NCBI RefSeq assembly: GCF_006539185.1
Contig: NZ_BJMN01000061.1
Span: forward strand, 1-48,223
DNA from: Streptomyces gardneri
Lineage (GTDB): Bacteria > Actinomycetota > Actinomycetes > Streptomycetales > Streptomycetaceae
Direction of reading: 5' to 3'
DNA length: 48,223 bases
Part shown: positions 34,415 through 43,340 of the stretch, piece by piece
Layout: every line of letters begins with the position of its first letter
Numbering within the stretch: position 1 is the stretch's first letter
The notes under the pieces: model-generated
Database searches by the model: none
What the model saw: the letters and a program-made list of their open reading frames with translations, nothing else
Told to the model about the DNA's origin: nothing
Made by a program: the position numbers and the translations under genes

Positions 34415-34571
34415 GGCATGCCCTTCATCTCGGGTGCCCCAACTGGGCGATGAAATCCTCTAATGGACTACTGATCAGAGGGAAGCCGAGTTCACGGTCG
34501 GCTCATTAGGAATACTTTCGGAGCATCGGATTGACGGATCATCAAAAAGCGAGAGACGTGAAGGAGCGGCC

Positions 34572-36299
34572 ATGGCAGCTGCACAGCGGAGAACATCGAG
34601 AGCGTGGCTGGGGGTGTTCACCGCCGGCCTCCTCGCCTCGGGGTCGGTCGTCCTGTCGTCCCCGGTCCACGCCACCGAATCCGTAACGACGAAGGACCCC
34701 GGTCCGACTCTCTCCAGCGCCATGGGAGCCTTCCTCGACTCGGGCGCGCTCGGGGTCGCCCGCATCGGGCAGCTCGAACGATGGCTCGGCGGCCGCGAAC
34801 TCCGCGTCGGCCACACCTACCTGCCGGGCGACCTCTGGAAGAACATCGAGGGCCCGCCCGGCTTCCTCGACGCCTGGGCGGACTGGCGCAACGAGAAGGA
34901 CGACCGGCTCTTCGTCCTCAACGTCCCCATGCTGGAGCGGAACGAGGCCGGCGTCTCCGACTACGAGGTCCGCCGCCAGCTCCAGCTGGGCGCGGCCGGG
35001 TACTACGACCACCACTTCACGGCCCTCGCCGAGCGGCTCGTCCGGCTCCGGGCGACCGACACCGTCATCGTCCTCGGCTGGGAGATGAACGGCACGACGT
35101 ACACCCACCGGTGCGCGCCGGACCCCACGGCCTGGAAGAAGTACTGGAACCGCATCGTCACCGCGATGCGCTCCGTCCCTGGCCAGGAGTTCCGCTTCGA
35201 CTTCAACCCGAGCCGCGGCCGGGACGCCGTGCCGTGGACCGAGTGCTACCCGGGCGACGACGTCGTCGACATCATCGGCATGGACTCGTACGATCAGCCG
35301 CCGGGAATGAGTTTCGACGAACACGTGAGCGAGCCGTACGGGCTCCAGAAGCAGGTCGATTTCGCCGCGGAACACGGAAAGCAGATCTCCTATCCCGAAT
35401 GGGGGCTCTTCCGTAACGGCGACAATCCCGTGTACATGCGGCGCATGCTGGAATGGATGAAGCAGCACAAGCCGCTGTACCACACGATCACGGACTACTG
35501 TCCGCACGGCGTCTGGCAGTGCGACGACAATCCGCGGTCGTCGCTGGTGTTCCGGCAGGCGCTGTTCGGAACGGAGCCGGAGCTCCCAGAGATCCCGGAA
35601 ATCCCTGTGGACCCTGTGGACCCTGTGGACCCTGTGGACCCGGTGGATCCGGTGGATCCTGTCGACCCCGTGGATCCGGTTGACCCTGTCGACCCCGTCG
35701 ATCCTGTCGACCCGGTGGATCCTGTCGACCCGGTGGACCCGGTGGACCCTGTGGACCCGGTGGACCCGGTGGACCCGGTGGACCCGGTGGACCCGGTGGA
35801 CCCGGTGGACCCTGTGGACCCTGTGGACCCGGTGGATCCTGTCGACCCCGTGGATCCGGTTGACCCTGTCGACCCCGTCGATCCTGTCGACCCGACCGAC
35901 CCCGTCGAGCCGACAGACCCGACGGTCCCGGTGCCGAAGCCCGAGCCGAATCCTGAGCCCAAGCCGGAACCGAAGCCGGAGCCCAAGCCCGAGCCCAAGC
36001 CCGAGCCGAAGCCGGAGCCCAAGCCGGAACCGAAGCCCGAGCCCAAGCCTGAACCGAAGCCTGAACCGAAGCCTGAACCGAAGCCCGAGCCGAAGCCTGA
36101 GCCCAAGCCGGAGCCCAAGCCCGAGCCGAAGCCTGAGCCCGAGCCCAAGCCCGAGCCCAAGCCCGACTGCTGGACCGTGAACCTCGGTTCGTGGGTCGAG
36201 AGTTGGATCGGTGGTCCCGTCTGTGTCCCGAAGAGCTCCTGGAAGGACGAGCTCGACCTCGACTGGAAGGACGCGCTGAAGGGCGTCTGGCCCTTCTGA
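34572..36299 (+). CDS. Secreted GH26-like glycoside hydrolase with VDP and PKPE repeat stalk
   Basis: 575 residues. Signal peptide (WLGVFTAGLLASGSVVLSSPVHA), catalytic TIM barrel (~45-335) related to GH26 mannanases: candidate acid/base Glu in LGWEMNGTTY and nucleophile Glu in QISYPEWGLF. Then 32 consecutive VDP triplets (35607-35894), a PKPE tract (35934-36164) and a ~44-residue tail with two Cys (DCWTVNLG, GGPVCVPKS). The stalk should hold the enzyme away from the wall or let it cross it; there is no sorting signal. Strong GAAGGAG site. Its target could be the glycan of the adjacent operon. Confidence 0.88.
   Translation: MAAAQRRTSRAWLGVFTAGLLASGSVVLSSPVHATESVTTKDPGPTLSSAMGAFLDSGALGVARIGQLERWLGGRELRVGHTYLPGDLWKNIEGPPGFLDAWADWRNEKDDRLFVLNVPMLERNEAGVSDYEVRRQLQLGAAGYYDHHFTALAERLVRLRATDTVIVLGWEMNGTTYTHRCAPDPTAWKKYWNRIVTAMRSVPGQEFRFDFNPSRGRDAVPWTECYPGDDVVDIIGMDSYDQPPGMSFDEHVSEPYGLQKQVDFAAEHGKQISYPEWGLFRNGDNPVYMRRMLEWMKQHKPLYHTITDYCPHGVWQCDDNPRSSLVFRQALFGTEPELPEIPEIPVDPVDPVDPVDPVDPVDPVDPVDPVDPVDPVDPVDPVDPVDPVDPVDPVDPVDPVDPVDPVDPVDPVDPVDPVDPVDPVDPVDPVDPVDPVDPVDPTDPVEPTDPTVPVPKPEPNPEPKPEPKPEPKPEPKPEPKPEPKPEPKPEPKPEPKPEPKPEPKPEPKPEPKPEPKPEPKPEPEPKPEPKPDCWTVNLGSWVESWIGGPVCVPKSSWKDELDLDWKDALKGVWPF
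35607..35894 (+). repeat. 32 VDP-encoding 9-bp repeats with an internal 64-bp duplication
   Basis: Unbroken Val-Asp-Pro triplets. Within them 35651-35714 and 35831-35894 are identical over 64 bp, 180 bp apart (20 triplets), so the array has grown by block duplication. The opposite strand reads Gly-Ser-Thr or collagen-like Gly-Pro-Pro frames, which are shadows. Confidence 0.95.
35934..36164 (+). repeat. PKPE/PEPK tandem repeat tract
   Basis: About 77 residues of alternating Pro with Lys/Glu, encoded by CCGAAGCCGGAG-like 12-bp units with mixed synonymous codons. Such Pro-charged tracts form stiff extended stalks in wall-spanning proteins. Confidence 0.92.
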
Positions 36300-36319
36300 C
36301 CCGGCCGGGTCGGATCCGG

Positions 36320-36346
36320 ACGGCGGCGGAGATCAGCCGCCGCCGT
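36320..36346. terminator. Convergent terminator overlapping the end of the acyltransferase gene
   Basis: ACGGCGGCGG (36320-36329) pairs with CCGCCGCCGT (36337-36346), 7-nt loop; it includes the stop codon of the minus-strand gene. Confidence 0.65.
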
Positions 36347-37472
36347 TCGGCGTCCGTCCGGGGAGTCGGGCCAGTACACGTCCCACCCAGGCCCGCTCCC
36401 GGGCCTGGCGGGCCGCCCAGCGGCGGCCGTCGGCCGCGCCCGCGCGCAGCCACAGGAGCGGGGCCGTACGCCGTCCGGCGAGCATCAGCCGCTGGTTGCG
36501 GACGGCCTCGGGGCGCCAGTGCTGCTTGTACGCCTCGGTGCCGCGCAGCATGCTCAGCGTGGCCCGCCCGCCGGTGCTGGTCTCGCGGGCGCCGTGGCGC
36601 AGCAGCATCGTCGCCACGTCGACCTTGCGGGCCCGCAGCGCCGGGTCGGCGCCGTACAGATAGCCGCCGGCGAGCCGGGGGGACATCAGCGTCAGGTCGG
36701 CCGCCACCACGTCCCCGGCGAGCCGGAACTCGGTGACCATCGCGTCGCCGCGCTCCACCATGGGCCGCACGGCCCGCGTGAGGTGCTGGGCGAAGCGGCT
36801 GCTCGTGTGCTCGGCGGTCACCCCCCGCCCCTGCCACTGGAGCTGGTGGAGCTTCAGGAGCCGGTCGAGGGCGGCCGGGACCTCGTCGCCGGTCACGACG
36901 TGCGAGTCGATGCCGAGGGCGTCGAGCTTGCGGAGCTTGGCGCGGACCCGCTGCGCCTTCCCGGAGGGGATCCGTTCGAGCAGCCCCTCCATGGGGACGG
37001 CGGGCAGCTCCAGGCACAGCGAGTCGGGCAGTCGTCGGCGCGGCCCGCGCCAGTGCGCGAAGACCCGCTCGGTGGCCGCGCCGGGGCGTACCTCCCGCAG
37101 GTCGACGACCGCGCCCCCGGCCGCCCGGGCGAGCGCCCGGGCCAGGGCGGCCGCCGCCTCGGGGCAGTCGTCGTCGAGGAGCACGTCCGTGAAGTCGGTG
37201 ATGGTGCCGCCGAGCTGGGTGAGGACGGGCAGCGGCCCGCCGGCCCGCATCAGGGGCGCGGCGGCGACGAGTTCGCCGCTCTCCCGTCGTACGAGCACCA
37301 CCCGCAGCGCACCGGGCCGCCCGTAGGAGAGCCACCAGGAGTGCAGCCAGGAGTGGGACTGGAAGGGGGTGGCGGAGGAGCAGCGCCCGTACAGCGCCGT
37401 CCACTCGGCCGCCAGCCCCCCGAACCGCTCCTCGTCACGGCAGATCTCGGTCCGCAGCGCTCTCGGGGTCAC
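36333..37472 (-). CDS. GNAT-fold acyltransferase, CelD/BioF2-like
   Basis: 379 residues from GTG 37472, overlapping the Wzz-like stop (GTGA). Pattern matches the FemAB-like GNAT family seen in cellulose and exopolysaccharide clusters (CelD): FQSHSWLHSWWLSYG at the N-terminus, KAQRVRAKLRKLDALG in the middle and GGYLYGADPALRARKVDVATMLLRHGARE towards the end. It probably adds an acyl or amino-acyl group to sugar precursors in the cytosol. Last gene of the nine-gene operon. Confidence 0.85.
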   Translation of the reverse strand: MTPRALRTEICRDEERFGGLAAEWTALYGRCSSATPFQSHSWLHSWWLSYGRPGALRVVLVRRESGELVAAAPLMRAGGPLPVLTQLGGTITDFTDVLLDDDCPEAAAALARALARAAGGAVVDLREVRPGAATERVFAHWRGPRRRLPDSLCLELPAVPMEGLLERIPSGKAQRVRAKLRKLDALGIDSHVVTGDEVPAALDRLLKLHQLQWQGRGVTAEHTSSRFAQHLTRAVRPMVERGDAMVTEFRLAGDVVAADLTLMSPRLAGGYLYGADPALRARKVDVATMLLRHGARETSTGGRATLSMLRGTEAYKQHWRPEAVRNQRLMLAGRRTAPLLWLRAGAADGRRWAARQARERAWVGRVLARLPGRTPNGGG

Positions 37473-38158
37473 ACCGCCTCCGGTTCCGGCTGGTGCGAGG
37501 CGACCGCGGGGGCGGGCACCGCGGCGGACGCGCCCGTGGCGGGGGCGGTGGCCTGCCGGGAGTGCCGCGCCTCGCCGCGCGGGGTGCCGCGCTTCGGGCG
37601 GACGAGGAGGACCAGGCCGCCGAGGAGCCCGCCCGCACAGCCGCCGACGAGCGCGGAGAGCGGCGCCGAAGGGGACACCGGCGCGACCGGCTTGGTGGCG
37701 CGCGAGAACTGGACGACCTTGACGCCCGTGCTGCCCGCGACGTGCGTGCTGTTGAGGACGAGCGCGCGGGCCACCCCGTCGGCCATGGACACGGCCTTCG
37801 CGGGCTTCTCGGCCCGGGCGGTGATCGAGATCATCGGCGCGTCCGGGGAGGTCGCCGCCTGCACGCTCTTGCGCAGGGTGTCGGCGGTGACGCCCGCCCA
37901 CACCTGGGCGTCGCCGGTCACCGCGATGTCGGTGGCGACCCGCCCGTAGGCCTGGGCGAAGCCCAGCGCCGCGGCCGGGTCGGACTTCTCGGCCGGTACG
38001 ACGATGACGTAGCTGATCGCCGCGTACTGCGGGGTCTTGAGCGCTCCGTATCCGCCGCCGAGCACCGCTCCGGCGAGGACGGCGGCGGGGAGCACGGCCC
38101 AGCGGCCGGGGCGGCGGAGGCCGGCGGGCGGGAAGGTGCGGGTTGGGGTGGTGTTCAT
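37469..38158 (-). CDS. Wzz-like chain-length/co-polymerase protein
   Basis: 229 residues with two TM helices (AVLPAAVLAGAVLGGGYGAL near 21-40, SALVGGCAGGLLGGLVLLVR near 168-187) and an outside helical-beta part between, the topology of Wzz/chain-length determinants. No C-terminal BY-kinase domain (no Walker A); a disordered Pro/Ala tail instead. It sets the length of the polymer made by the Wzy-like protein. 13 nt downstream of the GT4 gene. Confidence 0.85.
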   Translation of the reverse strand: MNTTPTRTFPPAGLRRPGRWAVLPAAVLAGAVLGGGYGALKTPQYAAISYVIVVPAEKSDPAAALGFAQAYGRVATDIAVTGDAQVWAGVTADTLRKSVQAATSPDAPMISITARAEKPAKAVSMADGVARALVLNSTHVAGSTGVKVVQFSRATKPVAPVSPSAPLSALVGGCAGGLLGGLVLLVRPKRGTPRGEARHSRQATAPATGASAAVPAPAVASHQPEPEAV

Positions 38159-38171
38159 CGTGCGGGCTCTC

Positions 38172-39305
38172 TCACTTCGCGGGGGAGGGGGTGCCGTGGA
38201 CGGCCTGGTCGTAGAGGGACATCAACTGCCCCGCGCTGCGCGCGATGTCGTAGCGGCGGGCGGCCGCCGGCTGCGGGAGCCGGGCGAGCCGGGCGTCCCG
38301 GATACCGCGCAGCGCGGAGATCAGCTCGGGCACGGACTCGCCGATCCGGCGCGCGCCCGGAGCCGCGTCCGGCGGCAGGTCGTCGATCGCGGGGCAGGCC
38401 ACGTAGAGCACGGGAAGGCCCGCGGCCAGCGCCTCGACGACCGCGAGGCCGAAGGTCTCGTCGGGGGACGTGGACACGAAGGCGTCCATGGCGGAAAGCA
38501 GTTCGGGCAGCGAGGGGCCGGGCGAGGCGACGGACGGCGGGTCCTCGCAGGCCCCGGCGAGCAGCACCCGGTCGGCGGCCCCGCACTCCCCGGCCACCCG
38601 CAGCAGCTCCTCGCGGTGCTGGCCCTCGCCGACGAGGAGCAGCCGGGCCTCCGGCACCGAGGCCACGGCCCGGACGAGCCGGTCGAACCGCTTCCCCGGC
38701 GTGAGCCGCCCGACGCCGCCGACGACGTAGGCGTCCTCGGGGATGCCGAGGGCGCCGCGGGTGAGGCGGCGGGCGCGGGCGTCGAAGGCGAAGCGGCCGG
38801 TCTCGATGCCGTTGGGCACGACCTGGATACGGGCCGGGGGCACCCCCCAGTCGGCGAGGCGGCGGGCCACGCTGGGCGAGACGGCGACCGTGGACGTGCC
38901 GAGCCGTTCGGAGGCCAGGTACAGGGCGCGGGTGCCTGCGGAGAGCGGGCGGCCCTCGATCTGGGCCTCACCGAGCGAGTGCTCGGTGGCGATGACCCGG
39001 CGGACCCCGGCGAGCCGGGCCGCGAGCCTGCCGTACACGCACGCCCGGTAGAGGTGCGTGTGGACGAGGTCGTAGCGGCCCTGGCGGACGATCCGCGCGA
39101 GGCGGGGGAGCGCGCCGAGGTCGCGGTTGCCGGCCATGCCCAGGTGGGTGACGGGGGTGCCGTCGGCCTCGATGCCCGCGGCCACCGCTCCGGGGTTGGT
39201 GAGGGTCACCACCCCGTGCTGGACGGGGAGGTGGCGAAGGAGGAGCCGCAGCTGCTGCTCGGCGCCGCCGATGCCGAGCCCGGTGATGACGTGCAGGACC
39301 TTCAT
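38172..39305 (-). CDS. GT4-family glycosyltransferase
   Basis: 377 residues, GT-B fold. N-terminus MKVLHVITGLGIGGAEQQL, donor-site region VGGVGRLTPGKRFDRLV, and EX7E motif in DETFGLAVVEALAAGLPVLYV. Uses an NDP-sugar to extend the lipid-linked repeat unit on the inner face of the membrane. Start ATG overlaps the deacetylase stop (ATGA). Confidence 0.93.
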   Translation of the reverse strand: MKVLHVITGLGIGGAEQQLRLLLRHLPVQHGVVTLTNPGAVAAGIEADGTPVTHLGMAGNRDLGALPRLARIVRQGRYDLVHTHLYRACVYGRLAARLAGVRRVIATEHSLGEAQIEGRPLSAGTRALYLASERLGTSTVAVSPSVARRLADWGVPPARIQVVPNGIETGRFAFDARARRLTRGALGIPEDAYVVGGVGRLTPGKRFDRLVRAVASVPEARLLLVGEGQHREELLRVAGECGAADRVLLAGACEDPPSVASPGPSLPELLSAMDAFVSTSPDETFGLAVVEALAAGLPVLYVACPAIDDLPPDAAPGARRIGESVPELISALRGIRDARLARLPQPAAARRYDIARSAGQLMSLYDQAVHGTPSPAK

Positions 39306-40111
39306 GGCGCACCGACCACGGCGGGTCCGGCCTGGGCCTGCGAGGGGAAGACGTCGACGGGATGGCGGCGGCGTAGCGGGTGCAGCACGCGTTTGGCCGT
39401 GAGCCGCCAGGACGTGTCGTCCTCGCCGATGTGGATGCGGGGCAGGGCGTACGCGCTGGTGTGCGGCCCGGGGTCGATCGCGCAGGCGTGGCGGTAGCCG
39501 GCCTTCCGCACGGCGTGGATGACGCGCGGGTCGACCTTCCCGTACGGGTAGCAGAAGCCGTCCACGGTGTCGCCGGTCATCTCCTCCAGGAGCTCGCGGC
39601 TGCGCCGGGTCTCGTCCGCGAGCGCCGTGTCGTCGACCTCGGTGAGCGCGACGTGGGTCAGACCGTGGGAGCCGATCTCCATGCCGGCCTCCGCGATCCG
39701 CAGGATGCCGTCCTCGTCGAGGAGCGTCTTGCGCGGGCCCTCGGTGTCCCAGGCGTTCTCGCCGCCGAGCCGGCCCGGCAGGACGTACACGGTGGCGGTG
39801 AAGCCGTGGCGGCGCAGCAGCGGCAGCGCCGAGTCGAGGAAGTCGGCGTAGCCGTCGTCGAAGGTGAGGCCGACCAGCCCCTTGGCGCGCCCGGCCGCGG
39901 TGGCGGCGAGCAGCTCCCGCACCGAGACCCCGCGCAGCCCCCGGTCGCCGAGCCAGTGCATCTGCCGGGCGAAGCGGACGGGGGAGACGGTCACGCGGTA
40001 CGGGTCGTCACCGGGGTCCGTGATCGAGTGGTACATCGCCACCCACAGGGGCGGTTTCACCCACAGGGGCGGCTTCGGCAGCAGTCGGCGCAGCGCGGTG
40101 GGGGCGGGCAT
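39302..40111 (-). CDS. Polysaccharide deacetylase (CE4/NodB)
   Basis: 269 residues. NodB motif 1 GLTFDDGYADF (catalytic/metal Asp pair), motif 2 GSHGLTHVALT (metal His), and YPYGKVDPRV (motif 3-like). Removes N- or O-acetyl groups from a glycan. No clear signal peptide, so cytosolic or membrane-associated. Start 40111 overlaps the flippase gene by 104 nt; ATG 40036 (MYHSITDPG) would cut this to 29 nt. N-terminus has the duplicated PPLWVKPPLWV. Confidence 0.88.
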   Translation of the reverse strand: MPAPTALRRLLPKPPLWVKPPLWVAMYHSITDPGDDPYRVTVSPVRFARQMHWLGDRGLRGVSVRELLAATAAGRAKGLVGLTFDDGYADFLDSALPLLRRHGFTATVYVLPGRLGGENAWDTEGPRKTLLDEDGILRIAEAGMEIGSHGLTHVALTEVDDTALADETRRSRELLEEMTGDTVDGFCYPYGKVDPRVIHAVRKAGYRHACAIDPGPHTSAYALPRIHIGEDDTSWRLTAKRVLHPLRRRHPVDVFPSQAQAGPAVVGAP

Positions 40112-41993
40112 GGTCGGTCCTCCGGGAGGCGGAGCGGGGCAGGGGCGGAATCTCCGGCGCCTTGGCGGCGCAGGCGATGAAGAGCAGGAAGACGCCGACG
40201 ACGACGGCGGTGGCGACGGTGACGGAGAGGGCGGGGGAGTCGATCGCGACGGAGCAGAGCCAGCCGGCGCCGGTGGCCCACGCGCCGGCGGTGGCGAGCC
40301 GGAGGAGCCCTTCGCCGAGCCGGTCGACCCGGACCGGCACGGCCTGGCGGTGTGCGCCGCGCAGCAGCAGGACGGCGGAGCAGGTGATGCCGAGGGCGTT
40401 GGCGGCGGCGATGCCGACGGAGCCCCAGTAGTGGGCTCCGGGGATCCCGGCGACGGTGGTCGTGGCGAGCCCTGCGGCCATGGCGGCGGCCGGGAACCAG
40501 AGGGGGCGGGCGGCGGAGAAGTAGCAGCGGACGAGGGCGCCGACCATGGTCTGGCCGAGGAGGCCGAGGGAGTAGACGCGCATGACGGCGGCGGTGGCGA
40601 CGGTGTCCGTGCGGTCGAACTCTCCCCGCTCGAAGAGGAGTTCGACGATCTTGGGGGCGGCGGCGATCACCGTCGAGGCGCCGACGAGCACGACGACGGC
40701 GGCGAGCAGCAGATCCCGCTCGACCCGGCGGCGGGCCGCCTCGGTATCGCCCGCCGCGAGCGCGCGGGCGACCACGGGGAAGCTGACCGTGCACAGCATC
40801 AGGGAGAGGATCATCGGCATCTGCGCGACCTTCTGCGCGTAGTTCAGATGCGAGATGGCCCCGGCGGGCAGCGGCGAGGCGAGGAACCGCTCGATGAGCG
40901 TCTGGGACTGCCGGCAGAGCGAGAAGGCGACGACGGGCGCGATGAGGCCGAGGACCAGGATGCGCCCCTCCTGCCCGCCCCGCCCGCCGTCGGGCGCGAG
41001 CGTGGTCGGCTCTTCCTTCGGCACCGGGCGGGCTCGCAGCTCGCGGAGGAGCGACGGGGCCTGGACGAGGACCATCAGGACCCCGCCGACCGCGACCCCG
41101 GCGGCGGCGGACCGCACGCCCCACGGTTCGCGCAGCACCAGGATCGTGCCGATGATGCCGACGTTGTACGCGACGTAGATCGCGGCCGGCGGCAGGAAGC
41201 AGCCGTGCGCGCGGAGCGCGGCCGAGCAGTACCCCACCAGCGCGAAGGACAGCACGCAGGTCGCGGTCAGCCGGGTGCAGTCGATGGCGAGCCGCGGGTC
41301 GGGCAGGCCGGGCGCGAGGGCGGAGACGATCAGCGGCGCCGCCAGGATGAGAGCGGTGGCGGCGACGGCGACGGCGAGGGTGAGCCGCGGGAGCGTGCCG
41401 CGCACGAGGGCCCGCACCGGATCCCCGAACAGGCTGCCCGAACGGCGGGCGAGCGCCCGGGAGAAGGCCGGGACCAGGATCAGCGCGAGCGCGTCCTCGA
41501 TGAGCAGCGTCGAGGCGAACTCGGGTACCGTCCACGCCACCAGGAAGGCGTCCGTCTCGGCGCCCGCGCCGAAGTACCCGGCGAGGATCTGGTCGCGTAC
41601 GAGCCCGAGCAGGGCCCCGAGGGCGGTGAGCACGGCGGTCACGGCCGCGGCCTTGGCGAGGAAGCCGCGCCCCTGCACCCGGTCGGCCCCGGCCCGCTCC
41701 CGTGCCCGGGCGTGCGCCCGACGGCCGCGCGGAGCCTGAGCCCGCACCGTGTCCGTCCGCACCCGGTCGGCCCGTACTCCGCCCGCCCGTACGGCCGTCT
41801 CCGTCGCCGTCCCCGTCCCGGCCCCTGGCAGCGCCGAGGCCTCCGAGGCCCACGGGGAGTCCGTGGGGATCGGAGGCGCGGTCGACCAGGGGTCGGTCAG
41901 CGGGGTGCCGCAGGGCGGCCGGGAAGCGGGGCGAGGGGCGCCGGGCCACGGGGTGTCCGTGGGCTCCGGCTCCCCGGCCCACGGGTCACGCAC
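40008..41993 (-). CDS. MurJ/Wzx-like lipid-linked oligosaccharide flippase
   Basis: 661 residues. A ~95-residue Pro/Arg-rich cytosolic N-terminus precedes a MurJ/MVF core with ~14 TM helices, opening with AALVTALGALLGLVRDQ-type helix 1 (FLAKAAAVTAVLTALGALLG) and GAGAETDAFLVAW. MOP-family flippases move undecaprenyl-PP-glycans to the outside. The family alone does not separate a second MurJ from a Wzx, but its place in a glycan operon favours Wzx. Overlaps the polymerase gene by 8 nt. Confidence 0.88.
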   Translation of the reverse strand: MRDPWAGEPEPTDTPWPGAPRPASRPPCGTPLTDPWSTAPPIPTDSPWASEASALPGAGTGTATETAVRAGGVRADRVRTDTVRAQAPRGRRAHARARERAGADRVQGRGFLAKAAAVTAVLTALGALLGLVRDQILAGYFGAGAETDAFLVAWTVPEFASTLLIEDALALILVPAFSRALARRSGSLFGDPVRALVRGTLPRLTLAVAVAATALILAAPLIVSALAPGLPDPRLAIDCTRLTATCVLSFALVGYCSAALRAHGCFLPPAAIYVAYNVGIIGTILVLREPWGVRSAAAGVAVGGVLMVLVQAPSLLRELRARPVPKEEPTTLAPDGGRGGQEGRILVLGLIAPVVAFSLCRQSQTLIERFLASPLPAGAISHLNYAQKVAQMPMILSLMLCTVSFPVVARALAAGDTEAARRRVERDLLLAAVVVLVGASTVIAAAPKIVELLFERGEFDRTDTVATAAVMRVYSLGLLGQTMVGALVRCYFSAARPLWFPAAAMAAGLATTTVAGIPGAHYWGSVGIAAANALGITCSAVLLLRGAHRQAVPVRVDRLGEGLLRLATAGAWATGAGWLCSVAIDSPALSVTVATAVVVGVFLLFIACAAKAPEIPPLPRSASRRTDHARPHRAAPTAAEAAPVGETAPVGGDVPLDHGPR

Positions 41994-43338
41994 GCCGCAC
42001 CTCCGCCAGCGACCACCAGGCCGCCAGGCCGAAGACGACCGACATCAGCACCGTCGAGGGGCCGCCGATGTCCGCGTAGAAGAAGTCGATGAGCTGCCAG
42101 GCCAGCAGACCCGACGCGACGAGCGCGCAGTCCGCGCCGAGGCGTCGCCGCCGCAGCGCGCCGACGAGCAGCGCCACCCAGCTGCCCGCCAGCGCGAACA
42201 GCCCGAGGAGGCCCTGCTCGCTGAGCACCAGCAGGTACATGTTGTGCGGGGACAGCAGCGGCTGTCGCTGGAAGGCGGCGCCCGCGCCGGCCGTGTCGCT
42301 GCCGGAGGAGAGCGCGAGCGAGGCGTTCGAGTCGCGGTACGCGGGGAAGCCCTTGAGGCCGACGCCCGTGACCGGCTCCGTGCTCCACATCCGCCCGGCC
42401 GCCGCCCACATCGTGTACCGGTCCGTCACCGACTGGTCCGGCGCCGCCGCCACCTGCGTGATGCTGGCGACCCGCTCCTTCACCATCGCCGAGCCGATGC
42501 CGAGACCGCCGACGAGCACGACCCCGAGCGCCCCGGCCGCGAGCGCCACCCGCGCCGCCCGGCGCGGCCCGGCGAGCAGCAGCTGGATCCCGCAGGCGAG
42601 CACGGTCGCGATCCACGCGCCCCGGCTGAAGGACAGCACCAGCGGCAGGAAGAGCAGCCCCGCGCAGACCAGCGCCGCCGTCCGGGTCCGGCCGGGCCGG
42701 CTGCCGAGCGCGATCCCGGTGACGACGACGAGCCCGTACGACACGACCGTCGCCATGCCCATCACATCGGTCGGCCCGAACGTGCCGACGGCCCGGATGT
42801 CCTCACCCATGTACGAGGCGCCCGTACCGGTCAGGTACTGGACGACCCCCACCGCGCCCTGGAGCAGCGCGAGCCCGACGAGCCCCCAGGCGACCACGGC
42901 GAAGTCCCGCCGGTCGCGGATCATCAGGAGCACGGCCGCCGGGACGAGGACGAAGATCTGTACGTAGCGGGCGACGCCCGGCAGGCTCGCCGCCGGGTCG
43001 TTCGAGGTGATCGCGGCCAGGCAGATCCCGAGGACGGGCAGGCCGAGGACGACGGCCGCCGCCCGGGTCAGCGGCCGGGCGCCGCCGCGCAGCAGCCGCA
43101 CGAGGCAGATCAGGACGAGGAGCCCGGAGGCCGCGTCCGCGATCGTGCCCGTGCCGCCGGTGCCGCCCTGCGCGCCGCCGCCGCCCGGGACGAGCAGCAG
43201 CGCGATCACGGCGAGGACCGGGGACAGCGCCCCGGCCCGACGGGCCCAGTCCCGTACCTCGGGGTGGACCGCCGGCCGCGGCGACCCGATCCGTACGTCC
43301 GGTTCGAGCGCCGGCACCGGTGTCACGGCCGTGGCCAT
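41986..43338 (-). CDS. Wzy/O-antigen polymerase-ligase family protein
   Basis: 450 residues, ~12 TM helices. Wzy_C signature region: GVGLKGFPAYRDSNASL and SPHNMYLLVLSEQGLLGLFAL, with the His-Asn pair of the periplasmic loop. Polymerises flipped repeat units. ATG 43338 has GGGAG; ends in overlap with the flippase gene. Only 2 nt after the sugar-transferase stop. Confidence 0.92.
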   Translation of the reverse strand: MATAVTPVPALEPDVRIGSPRPAVHPEVRDWARRAGALSPVLAVIALLLVPGGGGAQGGTGGTGTIADAASGLLVLICLVRLLRGGARPLTRAAAVVLGLPVLGICLAAITSNDPAASLPGVARYVQIFVLVPAAVLLMIRDRRDFAVVAWGLVGLALLQGAVGVVQYLTGTGASYMGEDIRAVGTFGPTDVMGMATVVSYGLVVVTGIALGSRPGRTRTAALVCAGLLFLPLVLSFSRGAWIATVLACGIQLLLAGPRRAARVALAAGALGVVLVGGLGIGSAMVKERVASITQVAAAPDQSVTDRYTMWAAAGRMWSTEPVTGVGLKGFPAYRDSNASLALSSGSDTAGAGAAFQRQPLLSPHNMYLLVLSEQGLLGLFALAGSWVALLVGALRRRRLGADCALVASGLLAWQLIDFFYADIGGPSTVLMSVVFGLAAWWSLAEVRRA

Positions 43339-43340
43339 CC

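Noticed and set aside
34507..34534. Possible BldN-like promoter for the GH26-like gene (TAGGAA-N16-GATTGA)
   Set aside because: The -35 does not match the pattern seen at the rodlins and chaplin; spacing alone is weak evidence.
35495..36379. Minus-strand GST-repeat protein
   Set aside because: Again the complement of the VDP array; composition comes from the repeat, not from selection.
35488..37404. Minus-strand frame with collagen-like Gly-Pro-Pro repeats
   Set aside because: It is antisense to the VDP/PKPE repeats of the GH26-like gene; it has no ribosome site and runs through the acyltransferase in the wrong frame.
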